Assembly (NCBI RefSeq): GCF_029227915.1
Contig: NC_079879.1
Span: 22,028,501 to 22,088,500 of the forward strand
Source: Hydractinia symbiolongicarpus
Lineage: Eukaryota > Cnidaria > Hydrozoa > Anthoathecata > Hydractiniidae
Direction: 5' to 3'
Length of the DNA stretch: 60,000 nt
This document shows positions 11,490-23,215 of this stretch, one piece after another. The notes beneath the pieces were generated by a model. The model worked only from the letters and a program-made list of their open reading frames with translations, had not been told where the DNA came from and made no database searches. The translations under genes and the position numbers were made by a program. Every line of letters starts with the position of its first letter. Position 1 is the first letter of the stretch.

Positions 11490-12690
11490 TGACTGAAGTT
11501 CCCATCCTGTTTAAATATCCATAAAATAAATTAATATGAATAAACAAAAAAATAAAAAAATAAAAAAAGACGACACTAAACTTTTGCTAAAAAAGAATAT
11601 ATATGAAAATATGAACAGTTAACCTGCCACAATCGCACCACAAAGCAAAAATGCAAATTAATTTTACCTAAAACCTAATCTTCTTTTCGTGAAAAGAGAG
11701 GCGAACCTCGTTTATATATTGCGTACAGATAAAAAAACTTGACCAGTGTTTTGGCTTAACAAATATCTGGATGTCATAAAAGAAAAGGATCAATTGGAAC
11801 CTTACCTTTTTTGTCGTCTAAAATGAGATTATAGCTCGTGTTAAAGTGATTTATTTAAGAGGTAGGGCAAGAGAAAAAATCTGACATTTATCTAGTCTTT
11901 GATTTCCTTTTCTCGAGTAAAAAGTTAGCCTCAACGGGGACGAAAAATCGGTCGAGTTAACAAAATGGAAAACAAAAGAATCTACTACGAACATGCACTG
12001 TTAATATGCATCAATATATGTATATGTCATTAAAGATTAATAGGAGGTGTTGTTGAAAAAAGTCGAAAAGCATAACTTAGCTATTCAAAAACATTGTTAC
12101 AGGGGTAACATTATTTCCATTTTGAATTTTGCTGTAGTTTTAGTCAAACATAGTGAAGTAACATGCATTAATTACTATGAAATATCAACATTGAAATGGG
12201 GGAACTGGGAACTAGCTAGTATTCTTTAAGTGAAAGCCTGCACTGTTTTAGTATACACATACCATAATTTTGCTGGCTAGTTTATGTCAACAAAACAGAG
12301 AATCTCTACATATGGGACCACAGAAACAAAAGAGATAATAAATCCACATGTGTTGGGCTTTTTCTCAACCAATTTTGGCCAGGATTGTAGCTACGAGAAA
12401 CCAATAAATATCCATCCAAAGCTAAAATTTGGAAATTATCGTACATTTTTTCTTGTGGCTCAACCTACCTTTATAATAACTTTCCTTTTGTGACATCATA
12501 AAACCTGCTCTTGAAAATCTGCATTTTTTATAGAGCCGTTATTGATTTGTTTATTATGTTCTTTCATCTATTACTCTGTAAAAAATTTTTATCACATTTT
12601 AACACTCTTTAATTACTTTTCATTGTATTAGGTATATACTGATTATTTTAATACTTATTTTTATATTTACGACAACTTGTAATTTTTATC
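11490..12690. other. Intergenic, nothing recognised
   Basis: AT-rich sequence. Short open frames at 12047-12229 and 12284-12493 have AT-driven composition and no recognisable motif. Confidence 0.35.
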
Positions 12691-12697
12691 ATATTGA

Positions 12698-12738
12698 CTG
12701 AAGATGACATGAGATAATGTCGAAACATGTTTCGAATA
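12698..12738 (+). ncRNA. Hammerhead-like motif (weak)
   Basis: CTGAAGAT, then a GACAT/ATGTC stem with a six-base loop, then GAAAC resembles the catalytic core of hammerhead ribozymes carried by some retroelements. One extra T between CTGAAGA and the stem departs from the consensus. Stems I and III are not convincing, so it may only be a repeat-family tail of similar appearance. Confidence 0.2.
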
Positions 12739-12739
12739 A

Positions 12740-15700
12740 AGAAATGTGTAATTTTTCTTAAAGGATTATATATTTCTAATTAACAATATTTATATTCATT
12801 AAATTGTAGTCTTTTTTAATATATCCAGAAAGAAAATCATTAATAAAAAATAAGCATTGCTATTTCTGTTGTTTTGCTAGAAGAAATGTACAGATTACCG
12901 CGTTCTAATATTATGGGGGTTTACACTTAAATATAGCGCTCTTAGTATCCATACAAAGCATGCTATAACTTAAGCATGTTGCCAGTAAGAAGAAATGACA
13001 AAAGTCTTAAATAAAAATTAGTATTATCAAAATAAAACAACACATTCTATTAAAAGTGGAGTAGTTACAGTATGGATGTGAGAAAGAATATTTTATTCCT
13101 GATAGCTGTTAAGAATTTTCCGACTTTTTTCCATAATGCATTGTACTGAAAACAATTAATTTGATTAGACAAGCTATTTTTTTGTTGATACTGATATGTT
13201 ATATTCACTTCCTTTATTAAAACCCATGTAGGGTATTAAAACCCGGGAACAGGTTAAGTGGTGGATAATTTGTTTTATGATATCTTGGAAATGAATTTAT
13301 ATTTGATAGCTGCATCGAAAGTCAAAAAAATAAATTTCTGATGAAAATTTCTGAATAAAATACTTCACCAATGCAAATAATAGAGAACAAAGTCAAAGAC
13401 AGCCATCAACTTTGACAATTTTAATATGTTTGCATCAAAAATTTGTAGGTCGCCATAGCTAATTAAATACAGTTTCTCAAGCCAACACAAAATAACAACT
13501 TTTGGAATTGTTCACTTATATTATAAGTATCTTTATAATGAGCTACATTATCTTTGCGGTTCCAGTAGCTATACTTAAATCTCCCTGGACATGCTAGCTT
13601 TGCTATATAATAAAAATCTTTTTGTGATAATGCTCACCCATATGTCATTACTGAATATTATTCTCCAATAAAATATTGCAAAATTAATACATCGCATTAT
13701 TTTAAAAAGTAAAATGCAAAGAAGAAAGTCACTAATTCTCTGTGAAGTTCTATGTTTTCCTTATTAAATTTTCCATACCCACGCACAAGAATACAAACTT
13801 TGCGGTGTTTTATAAATTTAAGTGCTCGTCTGCAAACGACGAATCCATAAGAACAGATCCCATACTGACTCTGACGTTGAAAACTCATAGACGCATTAGA
13901 AGAAAAGTACCAAAAAACTGTGACGTAATATTGAAAGTACTTGCCGACAGATGAAAATATTTCAAATGCTTTAACAAACGGAGAATAACAGTTAAAAATT
14001 GTATAGGATTTTAGGCGCATTATTTTAGTCTTTTACATCCTAAAAAATTAAACTGATATTCCTATTAATATTCAGTATAAGACATTTTGACGCTAAAATA
14101 TTCTTCACCAGTTTTATTACGCAGAAACTTTCGTGTTTTAAAGGAATTCACCTAATTATTACATGGTTAAAATCGCTGCGTATACATAATTTACTGATAT
14201 ATTGAACAATTAAGATAACGCTTTTTAATATGATTATGGCTCGTTTGGTTATGAGCAGATGATCGTTTTTAACGATTTGAAATAATTACGTTTTAATCCC
14301 AAGCTCCACCTTTTACACTAAGTGGCTAAAGCAAATTGAAACTTATTGTTACAAAATTGACATTTCAATAAAGTGTAAATAGATTCTTGTGCGCTAAACA
14401 CACGAAATCTTTTCAATTTTAACGGAAAGAAGCCATTTTTATTGGATATTAATGTGTATTTAGAATTAAAGAACCGGATATTTTAGGCTTCCGTTTATTG
14501 TAGGGTGGTAACGTTCTGGTTTCATCTATATTTAAACCTGTGGTTGGTGGTATCCTTTTGCACGCTCTTTCCTCGACAATATTGTTGTGTTTTTGGAAGT
14601 TTTTATATATCCTCAATCCTTATTTTTTTAAAAAACTACTTTCCCTTTTTTTAAACTTAAGGGATATGTTCAGTACCTTTTCTTTTGCATTTGAAAACAA
14701 AATGACAGTTATAACATTACCATAGCAACGCAAATTGCAATATAACACAAAGCATGCGTTGCAGCTGAAAGATTTTATTCTATCATAACCACATTATACC
14801 AGAAACTAATCTCATCCTTTTTTAAATATTTAACAATAAAAATATCGCTTATTAAAATATCAGCAATGTTCCAGACACTTGACTTTACCAGGTTCTCTAG
14901 TTGCATCTTCACATGAGTGTGAATGGAATGTGAACAATTACCATATTTCGCAATATTAAAGTGTTTGATTTTCTTCTAAATGGTAACAATTATGAAGTTT
15001 CCTTGGATAAAGGATCAGAGTAATTTGATTCGGAATTCCTAATTTTCGCGAGAAAGCCCACATCATGACGGCTTAATGACAGTGAATGATTAATTACGTT
15101 CAGTTAAATTAACGAGCACCGCTAAAATATCCCAGCAATGTTATAATATCTAAAAATATAACTTTTTATAGAAAGGGTAAAGATCCAATACGTAGTTCCA
15201 AGGTTGGTCATGCATTTTTTTTTATTTTAAAATTCGAAATTTAGGAGAATTTAAGAGGAACATAATGACGTTTGGGCGCACCCAATGATTAAGAATTGCG
15301 TCATTTATGCAAGAAAACAACAAAAGCAACATATTCGATCTCTTAAAAGTTCAAGGGCTTGAAACTCCAGAAGAGACGTGACCTAGAAATGTCAATTTCG
15401 GTTTCTAAATCAGGGTATAAGGGGTATCATTTTGCCAAAACTTATTTCTCACCCACACTCAATGCCAAGTTTTTTTCTCTGTAATATCAGTAAGAAAACC
15501 CTGGGGTTAAATGAGTTTTGTTGCGAGATAAGGTAAGCCTTGGTTACTGAATCATCCAGGTTATGAACAGAAACTTATGTATGGTTAAAAAAGTGTGAGT
15601 CTAGTTTAAAAGACCGCAGAAATTTTAATGACCAAATTAACATGATTTATGTTAGCTATAAACTCAGTTTAATAGATTCGGTAGTTCTTTATTCTCAGTG

Positions 15701-18534
15701 CTTTTTCATTTTTTCTAATTGTATATCTAAGCTTATAAATCATAAATTAATATTAGCTATTTCTTTACAAATCACACAGAAAAATCTGGAGCAATTTTAA
15801 AATAATGATCATTGACCATTGCAAGCGGTGGATATCTCACCTGGCTAACATCAAAAATTTCCACCGCAAGCTGTGTGAACAGTTCATAGTCAATCATAAA
15901 AGCGACAGATTAAATGACAGTTTCAGCGAAAAAAAATCTTAACACCCTCCAGTCAAATACTCCTTTTTTTGCAAATTTTGGGATAAATTGTTTGTAGTCT
16001 TCAACCAGTTCAATACAATATTTCGTTCGTGGTTTTCGATATTGATTTATGAAAACAAAACAAAGCCACAAGAACGTCTATTCATTAAATTTTTTGGCTC
16101 ATCACAAACACAGTGGGAATTTATATTTATGTTAATATTTTCAACTAGTTTAAGGTAAAAAAAATCATGCTCAAAAATCCTGCATCCAATCCTCGCGATG
16201 AAATTAGGGTGATGAGTATAGAAATAGAAGCAACAAAACTTGCTTCGAAATTATCTGACGTGCATTTTTTCGTTTTATTGCGTTTCAGCGCTGACATGAG
16301 GGAATAAATCACCGGAGAAACTGACATACTTTCGGAAAAAAGGTTACAGCTATGATTCCTTGTCATGTCAAATTATTTGACCTTCGCGAATGAATATAAT
16401 AATAATAATAATAATAATAATACAAACCAACATAACATAACACAAAGAAACAATATAAATATTTTTTACTCGTTCATCCAAATATTTCAAATTTCCGAAT
16501 AAATCTCTGTGGACTGGCGCAAGCGGTTTTTGCGTTGATTTTGAGCGAAAATTATTCCATATAAATGAAATTGTGGAAGAACTTTAGAACTAGAGAACAG
16601 TTAAAAACATTACAATTGAGTTCTGTTTGCACTTTGGTTGAGAAACGTCAACAAAATGTTCTCTAAATGGTTTGTAAATGATATCTTAGATACATTTAAT
16701 TCGTTTTGTGAGACGATTAGACCGTTACAGGTAACATGACGTAGTAAAGAAATAAGGTGCTTGTTAATGTAGCTAATAATAATAAAAGCAGACAACGTTG
16801 GTGATTATTACCAACCCAGGATGACGAAGTTCACATTTCAATGAAGCAGCTCAACCATCGTTCTTAACGATCTGTTTTAATTGAACTGATAAAAAATAAA
16901 TAAAACAAATATAAGAGAAGTAGAGAGTATGTTTGTTTTTATTTTTATAAAATAATTGACATTAATGTCGTATAAAAGTATATTTTATTACGTGTTAAAA
17001 AAATTGAAGCTTACGAGTATTGACATCAACACACTGTCAGCCATGCCATTTGCGGAAAGAGGCATGTTTGATTTGCCACAGTTGACGTCATGTGACACAC
17101 CTTCTTTACCAATCTCTCCTCGTTTACTATTTTGTCTCGCATTGCAAGTGTGAAATGTGATGGCCTGTTTATAGTAATTAATTTTATGTTATAGCATATA
17201 CATGCACATGACCCAATAATTGTCAAGGAAAGATGTTCCAGCCATTTTAATGTAAACAGTCAACCCCTACTTTAGACACTTATAAAATTTTATATTAACA
17301 CCTTTTAATGTTTTTGGCATCGTATGGTTACATCAAAACTTTGCTATCAAATTTAATATTTTAGTTTTTTAGAAAAACTGTTTCAGATTTTACACCCAAA
17401 TACCCTAAATTAGTCTACAAAAATGTTTCAGAACAGACACCTTTTTATAAGAACTATAATTTTCGTTTTTACCCGATGATTATTTATCTAGCTTGATCTG
17501 TTGATATCTTAAATTCCAAAAAAATATGCATATGTTATCCTGGGCATATTATATTTACAAAAGATCGGCAATACGTTCTTCTACAAAATAGGGGTATTTT
17601 GTTGGACTGGCGCCAGTTACTGTTTAAGTTTTTGGATCTAATCAAAGATATGGCTTGGATCAAGCTGTAATAAGATTTATTTGATCCGAAGATATTTGTT
17701 ATAATTTTTAAGATATTTTTTATTTCCATTTATTTGAGTCTAGCGGTTTGTCACAGGTATCGAAATTGTTATTAAATGTGGTGTATCTAATATTGAGAAG
17801 AAATAAAGAACGCTTAAAGAGAATGGTGCTATCAACGTTTAACACATCAGATGAATTCAAATCTTTTTTTAAAACACCTTTCGCACAGGAAAGAATTTAA
17901 AATAGGAACTGTGTATTGGAATTTTATTTTTTTCTTCAATATTTCAACAAATTTATAATACATAATAAACAGCGATTTCTTATTCACAATTATATTCAAC
18001 TAACATTCCAGCTGTTAAAATATATTTTTTTAAAAAAAACGATATTAGACACTTGCTTTCAACTCTAACCCAAGAAAAAAGCTCATGATGCATAAAGTCA
18101 AGAGTTTCCGCAATATCCATTATTTCTACGAGTTTCTAAAAAGATAATTTATTAACCCTAGTAAATTCGACTAATTTTTTTTAAACCATTTTAAAAACAT
18201 CAAATTGGGTTGAAAAATAAAAATAAGCGTACCCAAACGTTTTCTCTTTATATTTTTTTCTTTAACCTAATATCATGTTGGATATAACTATTTCAACTTT
18301 TTTTGACTAAGAACAGAATAAAAAGAATAAAAATTAAAAAACAAAACAAAAACAAATAAATACTGATAACATCAAGGAAAATTTTTAAAGATTTATATAC
18401 AAATACGAAAGATCGAAAAAACATAAATTCCTAAAGTATATAGTTTTCATAATCAGTTGTTTTTTCAAGCTAAAATATTTCTCATAGAGAAAAAAAAGAA
18501 TCTGACTTATTTATATTTATATATTTGTAAATAT
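12740..18534. other. Gene-poor region downstream of the homeobox gene
   Basis: About 5.8 kb without a supported gene. It includes an (AAT)n microsatellite at about 16396-16422. The right part should hold the 3' UTR and polyadenylation site of the homeobox gene; AATAAA occurs on the minus strand at about 18148-18153 but cannot be shown to be used. Confidence 0.4.
16396..16422. repeat. (AAT)n microsatellite
   Basis: About nine consecutive AAT units. Confidence 0.9.
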
Positions 18535-20581
18535 CTATATGTGTGACATGTTCGGCAAAGTCATATTCAAGTTTATCTGTTTAACTTTTGAGCTATCTTC
18601 TGATTTTTCTTCTTCTTTTATAATTTCTTGTGTTACATTGTCTTTTTGTGTGTTTTGTTGAGTATTTTGCGAGCCTTGTCTTTTACTTTCCTTTTTGTAT
18701 TTCATTCGACGATTTTGAAACCAAATTTTAATTTGTCTCTCTGTTAGGTTCAATTGCTTCGCCAGATCAGATCTTCTTTCCTTTTTTAAGAAATGATTAT
18801 AGTGAAATTCTTTTTCCAACTCGAGAAGTTGCTTACGTGAGTACGTCATTCGTTTTCGTTTTGTATCAATTTCTCGACAAAGCCATGGAACACCTAATGG
18901 AGAAAAATAAAGTGAGTTAAAAAAATGCTGCATAGTTAATATTTTTTTTAGACATTTTTAATGCTGACATTTTGAAAATAAGTTCACAGGCCAAATGTGA
19001 CTTGGAACGGGGAGTACAAGTCCGGGTAATTGTTCTTTGTTGTCAAGTAAGACTAATTTTTCATGCAGCGCAACTTTTTAAATTTTGTCTGACTTATTGC
19101 AGATAACGAAATGAAATAAAAACGTTTCGTAAACAAACCATTTGACCATTTTGGATATATAAAAAAATGTTTAACAAAAACTTTAAATTTAAAGCAGTTA
19201 ATTGGGCAGTGGATATCTAGTATTGACAGGGTTCTTAATTTTTTACGTAATTGCTTTCGAATTGCTTTTGTTGAGAGCGGTTAAAATGTCAACGACAGAA
19301 GTGATCTCTTCTACCACAATTTTGCTCATTAACTTTAATACGATCCAATCAACAAATGTTTTGTCCGTTATATAAAGTTCATTACGAATCTCACGTCATG
19401 TACCTTTTTAGAATTTTTACATTCTGGAGTTTTTTCCCTTTTTGAGTAGATCCACAAATTTTTAGGCATGGAACTTTATCTTTTTTTCATTGTTGTTATA
19501 TTGTGAGATAAGTTTTGTGTACACTCATTCCGAATGTAAAAAGAAAAAAAAGCGTTTCAGCTTGTATCATGTTTTGCCTTTTTAACAGCTTTCTGAACAT
19601 GATATTGATAATTTTAAATTATTTACAGTAATAGGGAGTTATAAAAATTAGCAAACAATATTTTAACAAGGTGAAATCCCTCCTCTAACTCAAATAGATT
19701 GTAAAATCTCTAATGTAAAAGATAGTATTCGTTAACACTTGATATTATATTTATGAAAGAAAAAAAATAAATTGAAATTTCAACACAGTCGTTTACGTGT
19801 TAAACCATTCGATAATTAACCTAACTGTGTACACAAAAAATTAAAATTGGTAATAATTATGATATTAGTGTTTATTATACGTTTAACAAAATATTATTAA
19901 TATGACATTTTAAGGAGGATTCTAAATGCTTTCACATGAAGCAAAATATTAAAATATATGAAATATTTAACACTGTATGCCACTTAGGAGTTTTAGTGAA
20001 TCAGGAAATAAACAAATGTTTTTCTTACCAGTTATGCCAGCGTTGCCAATTCCTTGATAATTGTAAGAACTTAAAGAAGGACTTCCATAGCCATATAGAT
20101 AATTAGCGCCAGGCGTCGTACTACCGTATCCCCATTGAGTGTAATCTGTCATATGGGAAGCCATATTTGCAGGATTGTAAAAACTTGACAATGTTGTAGA
20201 AGGTGGTAGTGATGGGTTTCCTAAGTAAGATGGTACCGTTGCTTCAAAAGTTGAACCAGGAGTGCTGTATGTTGTGTCTGTCGGTGAATTTGTTGAAGGT
20301 TCAGGCGAAGATATGTTAAATGATGAATGATCCGCAATTGGTGCGCCTCCTACAGGACTCTGTCCATATCTTATTTCAGGTCGCATATATGATGGACTAC
20401 TCAAAGCTGGACTACTGTTGGATCCAGGTATACGATAGCCAGCCGAAAACGCTGTTTCATATTGCGATAAAATAGAAGGCGTTGACTTTTGGCTCATAAG
20501 CGTGTGATAGCTACTGCCTGTCATTTCAGGTGATGCACCCAATCCACGAGGTAATTCCATATCTGGTGAAGACCAAACCAT
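18535..20581 (-). CDS. Antp-class homeobox protein, hydrozoan Hox9-14-like
   Basis: Two exons: 20029-20581 and 18535-18893. The donor (ACTG|GTAAG) and acceptor (ATTAG|GTGTT) agree in phase, giving 303 aa. Residues 1-184 are rich in Ser, Pro, Thr, Gly and Tyr, a typical disordered Hox N-terminus. The homeodomain spans residues 195-254 and has the invariant W48, F49, N51 and R53 plus Q50, so it should bind TAAT-core DNA in the nucleus and regulate transcription. Seven residues before it is a VPWLC motif. A Trp at this spacing (like the ANWL motif of bilaterian Hox9/10) rather than YPWM, with a near-consensus Hox helix 3, supports a posterior-type assignment. The tail is Gln/Asn- then Glu/Lys-rich. 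Start is placed at [13 protein letters not shown]; the frame is open upstream to 20692, but that extension is hydrophobic and less plausible. The exact cnidarian orthologue is not resolved. Confidence 0.92.
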
Positions 20582-20859
20582 TTGCACTGTTATTAGGTCT
20601 TTATCTTGCAAGGTAACCGTAGAATTATGTACTTTATTTACAATAATGACAGTAAAGTAATGTTTGTATACAACGTTAATGAAAGCACACAATTGCTTTT
20701 AAATGTTCTTTATCTTTATATAACTTCAACAAAAGAAAAAGATAACTTTTTTCTTCTTTAATGATGCTGGATGATAACGTTGTTTGCTGTATTGCTATTC
20801 AAAACAAATGAACACGCTCCACTGTTCGTCTATTAAATACTGTTCCTTCCATTTTTTTA

Positions 20860-21000
20860 TCAACCAATATATATTCGTAAACAATAGAATTTTATTCATG
20901 CGCATGCGCTATTATATTGGTCGGTTGGTTTCGACATGAATTGTTGTGCGATTAGTTGACATGCGCTGATTGGTATTATCTTATTAACCAATCAGACAGC
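20860..21000 (-). promoter_or_regulatory. Candidate promoter of the homeobox gene
   Basis: About 280-420 bp upstream of the chosen start lies the palindrome TGCGCATGCGCT (about 20900-20911), which fits the NRF-1 consensus. Several CCAAT or ATTGG boxes (about 20865, 20916, 20970, 20989) surround it. The cluster is unusual against the AT-rich background. No start site was measured; this is inferred from motif clustering. Confidence 0.4.
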
Positions 21001-22854
21001 TTTAATGAAACCTATTGTTTTCATTTATGTCGAGCACAATGAATAGGCGTATAGTTAGGCGGAGATATTTAAAAACTTCTAATTCCCTAGGATTATTTCA
21101 AGCAGGTATACAAATCACCTCAAAGAAGGAGGGACAACACTTAGATGTGTCATTATGAATCAATGGGATTTCGGCATCGCCAGTTTTAAGAACAAAAGAA
21201 TATTTCCTAACCTATAACACGTGGGAGGACAACAAATTCAATTTTCCGCACAGTTCCAATTTTGGATCTCATTTAAAATATTAGTTGTCGCTTAGACTTT
21301 TTTTTAAAGATTGCTATTTCACAAAAATTAGAAATTTTTATCGATATTTTTATGACTATCAAGCTAATGGCTAATTTTTATTGCGTATAATTTTCTTTCT
21401 TTTATTACATTGGTACAAAACTCGTAAAAATTAGCTAATATTCTTTAGTTAGTTTAAGTGGTGCGCAGATGAGGTATAAGCAAAAACTGATAAAGATGTT
21501 CACCGCAAGGAAACAAATTATGTTACATTTTTAAAAATATATTTATATAGCTAATCATTTTAATATATATGTATGAAAAAATACCATCAGTTTGCCATGG
21601 TTTAGTTTCTTAATGCGTTTTACGTAACAAGGCATTTCCCAGCATTCTTTGTACAACCATAAGAATCCTTTGCGCAGAGGTGATATGCGATATTAACATT
21701 GACAAGCAAAGCAAGAATTCAGAAAGTTTAAAAATAAGAAAGTAAGTCATGTCGATTTTAATAGCAGAGATAAAAATAATTTAAAAAGGAAACACACTAA
21801 TCAGCTACATAATCATCCTTAAAATACTTAATTGACTTGAATAATTAGTATTTTAATGAATGCAGATAAGTTTCATTTTGTGTGCGTCGAGTTTCACCTT
21901 TAAGATCGTTGTTTTGTGCACATTGAGAGTACATACCAAAACTAATTACGTGCAGATAGCAAAACAAAAAGAAACAAAAACAACTCGAATAAAATAAGAG
22001 TGCATAAACTACTGGACCAAATAAATCAAGGCTTTTTTTCTACTCATGTTGTGTATTGTAAGTTAATAATGTTAGATGGTAAGGTTGATAAAGGTTAATA
22101 GAACAAGATGCAAAATACAGATTGTAGCTACAGGACCTCAGGATGTGAGATAATGGAAGAGCTTTTGAGTCATTCATTTTTGTTCCTTTAAGTATTTGGT
22201 TACAATGTTGTTTATTTGTTTATTTTTGCTTAATCAACACTAATTGATAGAAGGATATTCATACTTGTGAAATTTTATATTCTAAGCTGATAGTGTTATA
22301 TTTGGAGTCATAGCAACAAAAGTTTCTTTTGTTCTTAAAAATTAATGACTTAATCTTTACCAGTAAATTACCGTCACAGATGACAAATTGGACATATTGT
22401 CAACATGGTGAGAAACATCTGGCTTTAAAAGAAACTTTTTTTATAAATTAAAATGACTTGCTCACAATTAGCTAAATGTAATTTGTAAAGAAGTTGAATT
22501 TTTCAAAAACATACAAGCGTAAAGTCTTGTTCACTTTCTGTTACTTGAACATTCTAATTTTTCTGATGATACAATATCCCATTTAGCGCTGGAAATTTTC
22601 CAAGTAAAAACATGTGCTTCACAAGGAAGCGTTGCGTAATTATTTGTTGTCGGGTTTTTAGACCAATAGTAAAGGGTTGAGAAGTCAACAATTTCCTTAA
22701 GTTAAAGTCGGTAGATATGCGCTATAATATACACAAAAATTTTAAGTTTCCTTACTTTTAGCAGCGACAAAGTAAAAAGCTCGGTTTGGTAATTATTTCA
22801 CAATATTTGTTACAGCTTTGCTATTTTTTTTTTCAAATTAAAATGTACATTGTC

Positions 22855-22895
22855 AACATTGTTTAAAGTCAAATATGTTGACTTTAAACAATGTT
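22855..22895. repeat. Perfect 18-bp inverted repeat with 5-nt loop
   Basis: AACATTGTTTAAAGTCAA is followed by ATATG and then the exact complement of the first arm. Confidence 0.9.
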
Positions 22896-23084
22896 GCTAA
22901 AAGTTTTTTTTCAGAATAATTTAATTAAGTTGTGAAAGCAATTAAACAACCAAGCGTGGGACAATAATTGCAAAATAAAAAAATCAAGTAACTTTCTTGA
23001 CGAAAATGACACATCAAAAGTTAGTACGTTCCCGCCTTATTCATAAAACTTTTCGTAGTGACGTTAATTCTAATTTTTGTTTGT

Positions 23085-23215
23085 TTGTTCTTTTTTTAAT
23101 TGTTTTAATTTTTATTATTTTATTATTTTTTTTGTTTGTTTGTTTATTTATTTGTTTATTTGTTTGTTGTTTTTTTATGTTGTTTTTTATCATCATTATT
23201 TTTTTTTTCAACAAT
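23085..23215. repeat. T-rich simple repeat (TTTG/TTTA)n
   Basis: Runs of TTTGTTTG and TTTATTTG units mixed with poly-T, about 130 bp. Confidence 0.85.

Noticed and set aside
13697-14020. 107-codon minus-strand frame
   Set aside because: Overlaps an opposing frame of equal quality; no recognisable feature.
20582-20692. Upstream extension of the homeobox protein to the first in-frame ATG
   Set aside because: It would add a hydrophobic leader atypical for a Hox protein, and an acceptor-like AG lies just before the chosen ATG, suggesting 5' UTR.
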